From NCBI GenBank assembly GCA_040255525.1, contig JBDZVD010000004.1, positions 62,001-126,000 on the forward strand: DNA of 64,000 nt, in the 5' to 3' direction. The notes under the pieces were generated by a model. That model saw only the letters and a program-made list of their open reading frames with translations, was not told the origin of the DNA and searched no databases. A program made the translations under genes and the position numbers. This document shows positions 50,163 through 59,035 of the stretch, piece after piece. How positions within the stretch are numbered: the stretch's first letter is position 1; every line of letters begins with the position of its first letter. Origin of the DNA: Rugosimonospora sp040255525 (GTDB lineage Bacteria; Actinomycetota; Actinomycetes; Mycobacteriales; Micromonosporaceae).

Positions 50163-50969
50163 ATGCACACCGTGGCGGTCATCGGCGCCGGCAAGATCGG
50201 CGAGTTGCTGCTGTCCGGCCTGCTGCGTTCCGGCTGGCCGGCCGGGCGGCTGCTGGCCACCGCGCGGCGCGCGGAGCGGGCCGAGGAACTCGCCGACCGG
50301 TACGGCATCCGGGTGCTGAAAAACGAGGCGGCGGTCGGCGAGGCCGATGTGCTGACGGTCGCGGTCAAACCGCAGGACGCCGGGGCGCTGATGGCCGACA
50401 TCGGGCCGAAGGTGCCGTCCGGCAAGCTGGTGGTGTCGCTGTGTGCCGGCCTGCCCACGTCGTTCTTCGCCAAGTGGCTGCCGGAGGGCACGCCGATCGT
50501 ACGGGTCATGACCAACACCCCGGCACTGGTCGACCAGGCGATGACCGCGATCTCGGCGGGCCCGTTCGCCACCCCGGCGCACCTGGAGCTGGCCGAGGAG
50601 ATGTTCGCCCCGCTCGGCCGGACGGTCCGGGTACCGGAGTCGCAGCAGGACGCGGTCACCGCGCTGTCCGGCTCCGGGCCGGCCTACTTCTACTACCTGG
50701 TCGAGGCGATGACCGACGCGGGTATCCTGCTCGGCCTGCCCCGGCAGGTGGCCTACGACCTGATCGTGCAGACCGCGATCGGTTCGGCGATCATGCTTCG
50801 GGACTCCGGGGAGCACCCGGTCAAGCTGCGCGAGGCGGTCACGTCCCCGGCGGGTACCACGATCAGCGCGATCCGGGAGCTGGAGAACCACGGGGTGCGG
50901 GCGGCACTGCTCGCCGCGCTGGAGGCCGCCCGGGACCGGGCCCGGCAGATCGCCGAACAGCAGTCCTGA
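50163..50969 (+). CDS. proC: Pyrroline-5-carboxylate reductase
   Basis: 268 residues. NADPH-dependent last step of proline synthesis. N-terminal MHTVAVIGAGKIGELLLSGL binds NADPH; the C-terminal family signature reads ALSGSGPAYFYYLVEAMTDA. ATG 50163 has GGGGAG seven bases upstream. It lies 116 bp after the phosphofructokinase gene and is followed by a strong terminator. Confidence 0.95.
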   Translation: MHTVAVIGAGKIGELLLSGLLRSGWPAGRLLATARRAERAEELADRYGIRVLKNEAAVGEADVLTVAVKPQDAGALMADIGPKVPSGKLVVSLCAGLPTSFFAKWLPEGTPIVRVMTNTPALVDQAMTAISAGPFATPAHLELAEEMFAPLGRTVRVPESQQDAVTALSGSGPAYFYYLVEAMTDAGILLGLPRQVAYDLIVQTAIGSAIMLRDSGEHPVKLREAVTSPAGTTISAIRELENHGVRAALLAALEAARDRARQIAEQQS

Positions 50970-50973
50970 CCGT

Positions 50974-51010
50974 GCCGGCGGCGCGCTGACCGGACGGTCG
51001 CGCCGCCGGC
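50974..51010 (+). terminator. Terminator after proC
   Basis: 12-bp perfect stem GCCGGCGGCGCG / CGCGCCGCCGGC with a 13-base loop, starting five bases past the stop codon. Confidence 0.8.
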
Positions 51011-51072
51011 GACCGGTCCCGGTCGCCGTGCGCGGCGGCGAACGCGGAGCCGGACTGGTCATACTGAGCGTC

Positions 51073-51429
51073 GTGTACGGGCTGGATGACGCGCGCAAGA
51101 CACTCGCGGCGCTGCGGCCGCGCCTGAATGACCTGATCACGGTCCGGGCCGACCTGGCGGAACTGCGGGCCGACCTGTCCCGCGACGGCACCAGCCGGCT
51201 GGGCGGCCTGGCCGAGGCCAAGGGCCTGGAGGCCAGGCTGTACGCCGACCTGGAGCACTTCGCCGAGCAGGGCGCCCAGATCAAGGGGTACGCCCCGCTG
51301 CTGCTGGACTTCCCCGGCGAGCTGGACGGCGTGCCGGTGCTGTGGTGCTGGCTGGAGGGGGATCCCGAGATCACCTGGTACCACCGGTTGGACTCCGGCT
51401 TCGCCGGACGGCGACCGGTACCGCGGTGA
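51073..51429 (+). CDS. DUF2203 family protein
   Basis: 118 residues from GTG 51073. VYGLDDARKTLAALRPRLND and the C-terminal WCWLEGDPEITWYHRLDSGF are DUF2203 signatures (helical, predicted metal-binding or regulatory; function unknown). The middle is a helical segment (RADLAELRADLSRDG). It sits between proC and the DAHP synthase gene; a 243-bp gap precedes the latter. Confidence 0.82.
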   Translation: MYGLDDARKTLAALRPRLNDLITVRADLAELRADLSRDGTSRLGGLAEAKGLEARLYADLEHFAEQGAQIKGYAPLLLDFPGELDGVPVLWCWLEGDPEITWYHRLDSGFAGRRPVPR

Positions 51430-51672
51430 GAGCCTGCCGCGGACCCGGCCGACCGGCGGCGCCGCGCCTGGGCGGCGACCGGTGGCGTTGCCACCCCGCC
51501 CGGATACCGCACCGGGATGCGGGTGGACCGCCGCCGCCCTGCCGGACGCTGCCCGGCTCACGGCTCGCTCGGTCAGAGGTCTGCCAGACGGCTCTGACGT
51601 GCTCAGTCTCACCAACCGGAACCCGGACACTCTGTGCCGGACCGATCGGCGGCCGGCCGTACCCTGGAAGCC

Positions 51673-53064
51673 ATGCGCCAGGAGTGGCATCGCTTCCGTA
51701 ACCCGGGCCTGGAGATCGGGCGCCCGGCGACCGAACCCGAAGAGATCGAGTCCCTCGGGCTCGACCACTGGCGCACGCTGCCCCGCGACCAGATGCCGCC
51801 CTGGCCGGACATGAACGAGGTCGCCGAGGTCAGCCGGGTGCTGTCCACGGTGCCGACCATCGTCGCCCCGTACGAGGTGGACGAGCTGCGCGAGCGGCTG
51901 GCCATGGTCTGCGAGGGGCAGGCGTTCCTGCTCCAGGGCGGCGACTGCGCGGAGACGTTCGCCGACAACACCGAAGCGCACCTGTTGGCCAACGCGCGCA
52001 CGCTGCTCCAGATGGCGGTCGTGCTCACCTACGGCGCCAGCCTGCCGGTGATCAAGGTGGCCCGGGTCGCCGGGCAGTACACCAAGCCCCGGTCGGGCGA
52101 GGTGGACGCGCTCGGACTGCCGGCGTACCGCGGCGATATGATCAACTCGCTGGAGGCGACGGCGGAGGCGCGGGTCGCCGATCCGCAGCGGATGATCCGG
52201 GCGTACGCCAACGCGTCCAGCGCGATGAACATGCTCCGGGCGTACCTCGGCGGCGGCATGGCCGACCTACACCTGGTCCACGACTGGAACAAGGGGTTCG
52301 TGCGGACCAGCGCTGCCGGAGAGCGGTACGACGCGATTGCCCGCGAGATCGACCGGGCCATCGCGTTCATCCGCGCCTGCGGGATGACCGACGACGAAGC
52401 GTTGCGCACCGTCACCCTGTACTGCTCGCACGAGGCGCTGGCGCTGGAGTACGACCGGGCCCTGACCCGGGTGGCCGGCGGCAAGGCGTACGGGTTGTCC
52501 GGGCACTTCCTCTGGGTGGGGGAGCGGACCCGGCGGCTGGACGGGGCGCACATCGACTACGCGTCCCGCATCGCGAACCCGGTCGGGGTCAAGCTCAGCC
52601 CGTCGGCCACGCCGGAAGTGGCGCTGGAGCTGTGCGAGAAGCTGAACCCGGAGAACATCCCGGGCCGGCTCACGCTGATCAGCCGGATGGGCAACCAGCG
52701 GGTCAAGGACGTGCTGCCGCCGATCGTGGAGAAGGTGACCGCGGCCGGGCACAAGGTGGTCTGGCAGTGTGACCCGATGCACGGCAACACCCACGAATCG
52801 TCCAACGGGTACAAGACCCGGCACTTCGACCGGATCGTCGACGAGGTGCTCGGCTACTTCGAGGTACACCGCCAGCTCGGCACCCACCCGGGCGGCCTGC
52901 ACGTCGAGCTGACCGGCGAGGACGTCACCGAGTGCCTGGGCGGCGCGCAGGCGCTGGTCGACGCGGACCTGCCGGGCCGGTACGAGACGGCCTGCGACCC
53001 CCGGCTCAACACCCAGCAGTCGCTGGAGTTGGCGTTCCTGGTCGCCGAGATGCTCCGCGGGTAG
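51673..53064 (+). CDS. aroG: Class II 3-deoxy-7-phosphoheptulonate synthase
   Basis: 463 residues, class II (plant-like) DAHP synthase, first step of the shikimate pathway. FLLQGGDCAETFADN, VARVAGQYTKPRS, NPVGVKLSPSATPE and KVVWQCDPMHGNTHES hold the metal and substrate residues. ATG 51673 has GGAAG just upstream; an in-frame GTG at 51634 is possible. In mycobacteria the homologue (Rv2178c) forms a complex with chorismate mutase; none is nearby here. Confidence 0.94.
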   Translation: MRQEWHRFRNPGLEIGRPATEPEEIESLGLDHWRTLPRDQMPPWPDMNEVAEVSRVLSTVPTIVAPYEVDELRERLAMVCEGQAFLLQGGDCAETFADNTEAHLLANARTLLQMAVVLTYGASLPVIKVARVAGQYTKPRSGEVDALGLPAYRGDMINSLEATAEARVADPQRMIRAYANASSAMNMLRAYLGGGMADLHLVHDWNKGFVRTSAAGERYDAIAREIDRAIAFIRACGMTDDEALRTVTLYCSHEALALEYDRALTRVAGGKAYGLSGHFLWVGERTRRLDGAHIDYASRIANPVGVKLSPSATPEVALELCEKLNPENIPGRLTLISRMGNQRVKDVLPPIVEKVTAAGHKVVWQCDPMHGNTHESSNGYKTRHFDRIVDEVLGYFEVHRQLGTHPGGLHVELTGEDVTECLGGAQALVDADLPGRYETACDPRLNTQQSLELAFLVAEMLRG

Positions 53065-53092
53065 CGCGCTCACAAGATCGGGAAGGCGCCGG

Positions 53093-53120
53093 TGGACCTG
53101 CCCGGAACTGCTCGTACTAT
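53093..53120 (+). promoter_or_regulatory. Promoter of a probably leaderless threonine aldolase mRNA
   Basis: -35 TGGACC (53093-53098), 16-base spacer, -10 TACTAT (53115-53120). The GTG at 53127 lies seven bases after the -10, so transcription probably starts at the codon itself. There is no SD. Confidence 0.6.
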
Positions 53121-53126
53121 TCGCAG

Positions 53127-54164
53127 GTGACCACCTCGATTGTTGATCTCCGTTCGGATACCGTGACCCGGCCGGTCGCCGCCATGCGCGAGGCGATGGC
53201 ATCGGCGCAGGTCGGTGACGACGTGTACGGTGAGGACCCCACCGTGAACGCGCTGGAGGCGCGGGTCGCCGCCATGTTCGGCCACGAGGCCGCGATGTTC
53301 ACGCCCACCGGCTCGATGGCCAACCAGATCTGCCTCCAGTTGCTCGTGCCGCCCGCCGAGGAACTGCTCTGCGACGCGGACGCGCACGTCGTCACGTACG
53401 AGATCGGAGCGGCGGCGGCGCTGGGCGGGATCTCGTCGCGTACCTGGCCGGCCGCCGGGGCGGACATCGATCCCGACGTGGTGGCCGGCATGATCCGGCC
53501 CGCCGGGTACAACGCCGTGGCCACCCGGGCAATCGCCGTGGAACAGACACACAACCTCGGCGGCGGGGGCGTGATCCCGCTGTCGACGCTCGCCGCCCTG
53601 CGCCGGGTCGCGGACGACGCCGGCATCGGGCTGCACTGCGACGGCGCCCGCATCTGGCACGCTCACGTGGCCGACGGGGTACCGCTGGCCAGCTACGGGG
53701 CGCTGTTCGACACGATGTCGGTCTGCCTGTCCAAGGGCCTCGGTGCGCCGGCCGGCTCGGTGGTGGTGTCGAGCCGGGAGCGCATCGAGCGGGCGCGGGT
53801 CATCCGCAAGCGCCTGGGTGGAGGCATGCGACAGGCGGGCATCCTGGCGGCCGCCGGCGACTACGCGCTCAGCCACCACATCGAGCGGCTGGCCGACGAC
53901 CACGCGCGGGCGGCGAGGTTGGCCAAGGGGCTGGCGCCGTACGGCATCGTGGACGCCGGCCGGGTGGTTACCAACATCGTCCCGCTGGACCTGACCAAGG
54001 CGCCGATCGACGGCCCGTCACTGGGCGCGGCGGCCCGCGAGCACGGCGTGCTGGTCTCCGTGGTCGGGCCGAGGAGGGGTCGGCTGGTGACCCACCTGGA
54101 CGTGGACGAGGCGGGGATCGACCGGGCCGTCGAGGTGCTCACCGGGATCCTGCGCGGCGCCTGA
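53127..54164 (+). CDS. Low-specificity L-threonine aldolase
   Basis: 345 residues. PLP enzyme splitting threonine to glycine and acetaldehyde. DLRSDTVTRPVAAMREAM and VGDDVYGEDPTVNALE begin the family; the PLP lysine is in SVCLSKGLGAPAGS. GTG 53127 is set by homology and by the promoter (-10 seven bases upstream). A 7-bp hairpin GACCGGC-ACG-GCCGGTC (54163-54179) overlaps the stop codon. Confidence 0.9.
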   Translation: MTTSIVDLRSDTVTRPVAAMREAMASAQVGDDVYGEDPTVNALEARVAAMFGHEAAMFTPTGSMANQICLQLLVPPAEELLCDADAHVVTYEIGAAAALGGISSRTWPAAGADIDPDVVAGMIRPAGYNAVATRAIAVEQTHNLGGGGVIPLSTLAALRRVADDAGIGLHCDGARIWHAHVADGVPLASYGALFDTMSVCLSKGLGAPAGSVVVSSRERIERARVIRKRLGGGMRQAGILAAAGDYALSHHIERLADDHARAARLAKGLAPYGIVDAGRVVTNIVPLDLTKAPIDGPSLGAAAREHGVLVSVVGPRRGRLVTHLDVDEAGIDRAVEVLTGILRGA

Positions 54165-54303
54165 CCGGCACGGCCGGTCGCCGGGCTGCCGACCCGGCGT
54201 GCTGGCGTCCGGTCGCGGCGGGTGGGTCCGTGTCCGCGGGCGGGCCGGCCACCCGCTCGGATCCGGTCGCCCGGAGCTGGCCGCTCGGCGCCGCCCGCTC
54301 GGC

Positions 54304-54468
54304 TCAGCGGATGCGTACGCCGGAGAACGCCGTGCCGGCCAGCTTCGCGCCGATGGCCACGACGATGATCAATCCGATCCCACCGACGATCATCGCTGCG
54401 AGGCAGCCCCAGCTCAGCCGCCGCGGCGCACCGGGGTCGGCGTCGTCGAGATCCGGATCAGTCGCCAC
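54304..54468 (-). CDS. Small single-pass membrane protein
   Basis: 54 residues from GTG 54468: VATDPDLDDADPGAPRRLSW, then a hydrophobic segment CLAAMIVGGIGLIIVVAIGA and a short basic tail ending VRIR. The start overlaps the endonuclease IV stop by 11 bases, so it is coupled to that gene. No family recognised. Confidence 0.7.
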   Translation of the reverse strand: MATDPDLDDADPGAPRRLSWGCLAAMIVGGIGLIIVVAIGAKLAGTAFSGVRIR

Positions 54469-55504
54469 GGCCGGCCGCCGGCCGCGGCGCCTTCGACCTC
54501 GGCTGCCGTACGGGTGACGGCCGCGTGCCGCGCCCGACCGCCGGCCGGGCGGCGGCGGTGGGGACGAGGCCCCGGAGGGTGGCGATGTCCCGGGTGTGGC
54601 CGATCGAGCCGGAACTGGGCGTCTCCACGATCACCGGTACCCCGGCCGTCGCCGGATGGGCCAGCAGCTCAGCGAACGGAGCCGTACCGATCGAACCCGC
54701 CCCGATGTTCTCGTGCCGGTCCCGGGTCGAGCCGAGCGCGTCCTTCGAGTCGTTCGCGTGTACCAGTTCCAGCCGCCCGGGACCGCACGCCGTGAGCAGC
54801 GCGTCCAGGGTCGCGGTCATCCCGCCGGGAGCGGCCAGGTCGTACCCGGCGGCCCAGGCGTGGCAGGTGTCGAAGCACACGCCCAGCCACGGGTGCCAGT
54901 CCACCGCGTCGAAGTACGCGGTCAGGTGCTCCACCCGGGACGCGAGCGACCGGCCGCCGCCCGCGCTCGGCTCGACCAGCAGCTTCGGTCCGCCCGCCTT
55001 GGCCGCCCGGTCGAGCAGCGGCAGCAGGTGCTCGCGAAGCTGAGTCATCGCCCGGTCCGCGTGGGCGGTGTCGACCGCGCTGCCGGCGTGGAACACCACG
55101 GCCGAGGCGCCGATCGCGCGGCCGCGCTCGAGCGCGTGGTCGAGGGTGGACACGGACGACGCCACCGTTGCCGGCGTCGGCGAGCCGAGATTGGTCAGCA
55201 GCGAGGCATGCACATACGCCCGGGCCTCCCGCTTGTCGATACCGGCGAGGAACGCCTTGTCCTGCTCGGGATCGCCCGCCGACAGCGCCCAGCCCCGGGG
55301 GTTGGACACGTAGACCTGCACCACCCGCGCGCCAGTGGAGTCCAGGTACGGAAGCGCGGCGCGGGCGAGTCCTCCGGCGACGGGTACGTGCGCGCCCAGC
55401 GCCCGGTCGACATCGGTGTACGGAAGCGCGGCGCGGGCGAGTCCTGCGGCGACGGGTACGTGCGCGCCCAGCGCCCGGTCGATGGCGGCTACGGGGTGAT
55501 CCAC
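54458..55504 (-). CDS. nfo: Endonuclease IV with a duplicated N-terminus
   Basis: 348 residues. AP endonuclease of base excision repair, three-zinc TIM barrel. Ligand regions are VVFHAGSAV, LLVEPSAGGG, VCFDTCHAWAAGYD, LVHANDSKD, RHENIGAG and VIVETPS. The N-terminus is a 24-residue tandem duplication: DRALGAHVPVAAGLARAALP appears twice, encoded by a nearly perfect 72-bp repeat. A normal member has one copy, at the first barrel strand. The C-terminus adds ~40 basic disordered residues. The start GTG 55504 overlaps the PknL stop by 16 bases. Confidence 0.9.
   Translation of the reverse strand: MDHPVAAIDRALGAHVPVAAGLARAALPYTDVDRALGAHVPVAGGLARAALPYLDSTGARVVQVYVSNPRGWALSAGDPEQDKAFLAGIDKREARAYVHASLLTNLGSPTPATVASSVSTLDHALERGRAIGASAVVFHAGSAVDTAHADRAMTQLREHLLPLLDRAAKAGGPKLLVEPSAGGGRSLASRVEHLTAYFDAVDWHPWLGVCFDTCHAWAAGYDLAAPGGMTATLDALLTACGPGRLELVHANDSKDALGSTRDRHENIGAGSIGTAPFAELLAHPATAGVPVIVETPSSGSIGHTRDIATLRGLVPTAAARPAVGRGTRPSPVRQPRSKAPRPAAGRGD
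55347..55482 (-). repeat. 72-bp tandem duplication in nfo
   Basis: Copies at 55347-55410 and 55419-55482 are 64 bp with one mismatch, separated by eight bases (period 72 bp, 24 codons). The near identity at all codon positions indicates a recent event. Confidence 0.93.
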
Positions 55505-57483
55505 AGCTGGACCTGTGAACCGGGTGGCACCGGCGTTCCCGCGGGCGGGTTCTGCTGGCGCACCTGGCCGCCGGGGATGGCGATCACCTGCACCCCGACG
55601 AGGCCGGCCTGCTGGAGGATCTGGTTGGCCTGATCGAACGAGTACCCGAGATTCGACACGTTGGGCACGGCCACCTGCGGCGGGCCGCTGCTGATGGTCA
55701 GGATGATGGTCGTGTTCTTCTCCACCCCGGCGCCGTCCGGGATGCTCTGGTTGATCACCTGGCCGGCCGGCTTGTCGCTCTGCTGCTGAGTGAAGGCGAC
55801 CTGCAGGCCGAGCGCCTGGAGTTGCTGCTGGGCGGTCGCCTGGTCCTCGCCGATGACGTTCCGCACCCTGATCGGCGCCTTGCCCTTGCTGACGTTGACG
55901 GTGATCTGGGCACCCGGTGGGACGACCGTACCCGGCCCCGGGTCCGTGCCGAGCACGAAGCCGGCGGGCAGCGAGTCGTCGTACTTGTCGACCCGCTTCG
56001 GGACCATCTTCATCGCCGTGAGTGCGGCCGCCGCCTCGGTGTACACCCGGCCCTGCTCGTCGGGAACGGTGTAGCGCTCGGGGCCGAGGGACAGCGTCAG
56101 GGTCACCGTGCCGCCCCGGAGGATGCGCTGGTTGCCGCCGGGCTGCTGGCCGACCACGGTGCCCTTGGCGATCTTGTCGTCGTACCGTCCCGGGCCGATC
56201 TTCACCTTGAGGCCGTGCTGCTTGGCCTTCGCCAGGGCCTGCGCCTGGGACAGCTGGATCAGCGCGGGGGCGGAGGTGTACCGGCCCACGCCGAGCCAGT
56301 ACCCGCCGCCGGCCACGAGCAGCCCGACCAGCACCAGGGCGATGGCGACCGTCCGGCGCTTGCGGGTGGTGTCGACCATCGCCGCCCAGCGCTGGCTGAA
56401 CCCGGGCTTGTCGCGGTCGAGCAGTTCACCGCGGCGGTGCACGGTGCCCGTGCTGGGCCGGGGCTGCTGCGGGGCGTCGGGCAGCCTGGCCCAGGACGGG
56501 CGCTGGCTGGGCATCGCGCCCGGCATCGAGATGACCTGGGTCGAGGCGGCGGGGGAGAGCGGCACGGCCATGGTCGGCGCCGCGGCGGCATGAGTGCCGG
56601 CGGCGGCGATGCTGCCGATGTCCTCACGGGTCGCCTGGACCTCGGCCAGCAGCACGCCGGCGTCGCTGGGCCGGCCACCCGGGTCGCGCCGGGTCGCCCT
56701 GGCGACCAGGGCGTCGAGCGCGGGCGGCAACCCGGCCACATACTTCGACGGCGGCGGGACATCCTGGTCGACATGCGCCCAGGCGATCTCGACGGGCTTG
56801 TCGCCCTCGTAGGGGACCCGGCCGGTGAGCATCTCGAACAGCACGATGCCGGCGGAGTAGATGTCGGTTCGCGGGTCGGCGCGCCCGTCGGTCACCAGTT
56901 CCGGTGCCACGTACGCGACGGTGGCCAGGAGTTGCCCGCCGTTGTCGTCGGCGCTGGCCTCGACCGCCCGGGCCAGCCCGAAGTCGGCCACCTTCACCAC
57001 GGCGTCGAGCAGGCTTCCGCCTCCGGGCGCCTCGGCGACCAGGACATTCTCCGGCTTGATGTCCCGGTGCACGAGCCCCGCCCGGTGCGCGGCGGCCAGC
57101 GCGGCGAGGACCTGTTCGAGGATCGCCAGCGACTCCAGCGGGCCGAGCCGGCGCCGGTCGGACAGCATCTCGCGCAGGGTGCGGCCGCGGACGTACTCCA
57201 TGATCAGATACGGCAGGCCCTCGTGGACCCCCTGGTCATAGACGGCGACCACGTTCGGGTGGGTGAGCCGGGCGATCGTCTTGGCTTCGTCGGTGAACCG
57301 CTCCAGGAAACGCAGGTCTTTGGACTGGCCCGGATGAATGATCTTCAGCGCGACCGTGCGCTCCAGCCGCTCGTCGGTGGCCGTATACACAGTCGCCATT
57401 CCCCCGCGGGCGAGCCGTCCGCGGATGCGATAGCGCCCGTCAATGAGCGCTCCGATAAGCAAATCGACGACCTTGGTGTCCAT
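55489..57483 (-). CDS. pknL: Serine/threonine protein kinase with PASTA domains (PknL-like)
   Basis: 664 residues. Kinase domain (residues 15-275): GRLARGGMATVYTA (P-loop), VALKIIHP (Lys), LVHRDIKPENVLV (catalytic loop), VADFGLARAV (DFG). A linker is followed by one membrane helix (about residues 376-396: RTVAIALVLVGLLVAGGGYW) and about four PASTA-like repeats outside the cell, which bind peptidoglycan fragments. PknL is linked to envelope control. No SD precedes ATG 57483; TAGACT lies nine bases upstream, suggesting a leaderless mRNA. Confidence 0.93.
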   Translation of the reverse strand: MDTKVVDLLIGALIDGRYRIRGRLARGGMATVYTATDERLERTVALKIIHPGQSKDLRFLERFTDEAKTIARLTHPNVVAVYDQGVHEGLPYLIMEYVRGRTLREMLSDRRRLGPLESLAILEQVLAALAAAHRAGLVHRDIKPENVLVAEAPGGGSLLDAVVKVADFGLARAVEASADDNGGQLLATVAYVAPELVTDGRADPRTDIYSAGIVLFEMLTGRVPYEGDKPVEIAWAHVDQDVPPPSKYVAGLPPALDALVARATRRDPGGRPSDAGVLLAEVQATREDIGSIAAAGTHAAAAPTMAVPLSPAASTQVISMPGAMPSQRPSWARLPDAPQQPRPSTGTVHRRGELLDRDKPGFSQRWAAMVDTTRKRRTVAIALVLVGLLVAGGGYWLGVGRYTSAPALIQLSQAQALAKAKQHGLKVKIGPGRYDDKIAKGTVVGQQPGGNQRILRGGTVTLTLSLGPERYTVPDEQGRVYTEAAAALTAMKMVPKRVDKYDDSLPAGFVLGTDPGPGTVVPPGAQITVNVSKGKAPIRVRNVIGEDQATAQQQLQALGLQVAFTQQQSDKPAGQVINQSIPDGAGVEKNTTIILTISSGPPQVAVPNVSNLGYSFDQANQILQQAGLVGVQVIAIPGGQVRQQNPPAGTPVPPGSQVQLWITP

Positions 57484-57595
57484 CAGCAGGCAAGTCTATG
57501 AGGCGGGTCCGACGGTTCTTCTGGCGCGTTCGGCCACGGGTGGTTGACGGCAGTCAGGATGCCACAGCGTGGCCGTTCTGCGGTACCGCGCCTGG

Positions 57596-58060
57596 TCATT
57601 GGGGGTCGGGCGGGGCAGGGGTGGTAGCCGTCGGAGACGACGTGACTACCGAGGGCGACGGCGATGGCGACGCTGAGCCGTCGGGGGTGGGCTGCCCGGT
57701 CGGGCAGGCGGACCCCTGCCGGGGCGTCGTACTGGGCGTCGGGCTGGCGGTGCGCCCGACGGGTGCCGGGCGGCCGGTCGAGGACACCGGTACGGCGGGG
57801 GTGTCCGGGCGCGCGGCCGGGCCGTACGGTTCTTCCGCTGCCGGCACCGTACCGGGCGGTGCGGCGGTGGGCGCGGCGGGCAGGGTGGGCGGCACCCCGC
57901 CGGGCGGCTGAGCGCTCGCTCCCAGCGCGTTCAGGCCGCCGGACACGGCCAGGTAGCTGCCGGCCAGGCCGCCGGCCAGGAGGAGCGCGACCGCAGCGGC
58001 GGTGGAGGCGGGTCGGGGCGCCTCGTCCTGGTCGTCGTGGGCCGGCGGCCAGCGGGTCAT
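57596..58060 (-). CDS. Single-pass protein with Pro/Thr/Ser-rich outer domain
   Basis: 154 residues from ATG 58060 (AAAGGGGA upstream; the frame is open to 58489). Residues 1-20 are charged, 21-40 form a membrane helix (TAAAVALLLAGGLAGSYLAV), and the rest is low-complexity P, T, S and A, typical of cell-wall-spanning or mannosylated proteins. No known domain. It lies upstream of pknL by 112 bp. Confidence 0.7.
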   Translation of the reverse strand: MTRWPPAHDDQDEAPRPASTAAAVALLLAGGLAGSYLAVSGGLNALGASAQPPGGVPPTLPAAPTAAPPGTVPAAEEPYGPAARPDTPAVPVSSTGRPAPVGRTASPTPSTTPRQGSACPTGQPTPDGSASPSPSPSVVTSSPTATTPAPPDPQ

Positions 58061-58203
58061 GGGCGGTCCCCTTTCCCGGTACCGGTGATCGAGCGGGCCG
58101 GTCCGGGTGCTCCGGGTGACCGGCGAGCCGTCCGCGCGCCGGTCGCCGGTGGCAAGGCAGGACAGGCCGCCCGCCGGCGAGCCCGCCGTGGCAAGGTGGT
58201 GGG

Positions 58204-58569
58204 GTGACCGAATCCGCCTCCACGACCGGCCGGGCCGTCGAACCGGCAGAGTGGGTCGACCTGCCCGATCTCGCCGAACGGCTGGATATCCCGGTGACCC
58301 GGGTGCATCAGCTGATCCGCGATCGGCATCTGCTCGCGGTGCGCCGCGACGGCGTCCTGCGGGTGCCTGTCGAGCTGATCGCCACGCCGACCGTCCGTAA
58401 GCACCTCCCGGGGGTCCTGACGCTGCTGCACGACGCTGGGTACAACGACGAAGAGGCGTTGCGGTGGCTGTACACCGCGGACGAAACACTCCCCGGCACG
58501 CCCGCGGAGGGGCTGTCCGGCAGCCGGGCCACCGAGGTCAAGCGCCGGGCTCAGGCGCTCGGCTTCTGA
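58204..58569 (+). CDS. Rv2175c-family DNA-binding protein
   Basis: 121 residues. Winged helix-like fold with LPDLAERLDIPVTRVHQLIR (helix-turn-helix) and PGVLTLLHDAGYNDEEALRW, the family signature. In M. tuberculosis Rv2175c is a substrate of PknL and phosphorylation reduces DNA binding; the adjacency of pknL here supports the same pair. GTG 58204. Confidence 0.9.
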   Translation: MTESASTTGRAVEPAEWVDLPDLAERLDIPVTRVHQLIRDRHLLAVRRDGVLRVPVELIATPTVRKHLPGVLTLLHDAGYNDEEALRWLYTADETLPGTPAEGLSGSRATEVKRRAQALGF

Positions 58570-58660
58570 CCCGGATGAGTGCCCCGCCACTGCCCGCTCC
58601 CCGGCTGGTCCGGCTCGGCGCCTCTGGCGCCGCGCGGCGACCCGGACCGGTCGATGCGCC

Positions 58661-59035
58661 ATGCGCCACCTGACGTACCTGGCCGTGCTCGCCGGCTGCC
58701 TGGCCGGCGCGCTGTGGCTGGAGCCGGTGCTGCGGGTACAGGTGCTGCGCCAGTGGCGCCGGTTGCTGCTGACCGTCCTACCGATCGTGGTGGTCTTCGG
58801 CGGCTGGGACATCGCCGCGATCGCCGCCCATCACTGGAGCTACGACCCCGCGCAGACCACCGGGGTCCGGCTGCCCGGCCGGCTGCCGCTGGAGGAACTG
58901 CTGTTCTTCATCGTGGTACCGGTCTGCTCGGTGCTCGGGTACGAGGCGGTGCGACTGACCCGGCAACGGCAACGCCAGCGGCGGGAGCGGCGGGACGAGC
59001 AGGCCGGGCGCCAGCCGGACCGGGTGGCCCGGTGA
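58661..59035 (+). CDS. crtYc: Lycopene cyclase subunit, CrtYc type
   Basis: 124 residues with three hydrophobic segments, and the lycopene cyclase domain motif GVRLPGRLPLEELLFFIVVP. One half of the heterodimeric (split) lycopene cyclase used by actinobacteria to cyclise lycopene ends. There is no SD at ATG 58661. Its stop overlaps the next gene's GTG (GTGA). Confidence 0.85.
   Translation: MRHLTYLAVLAGCLAGALWLEPVLRVQVLRQWRRLLLTVLPIVVVFGGWDIAAIAAHHWSYDPAQTTGVRLPGRLPLEELLFFIVVPVCSVLGYEAVRLTRQRQRQRRERRDEQAGRQPDRVAR

Noticed and set aside
56400..56440. Fourth PLDR repeat within pknL (LLDRDKPG)
   Set aside because: Only a short chance match inside a conserved protein linker; no repeat units or start codon nearby.
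58075..58120. PLDR-like sequence (GPLDHRYRE) upstream of the PTS-rich protein
   Set aside because: It shares only one short block with the repeat and is not tandem; too weak to count as a copy.
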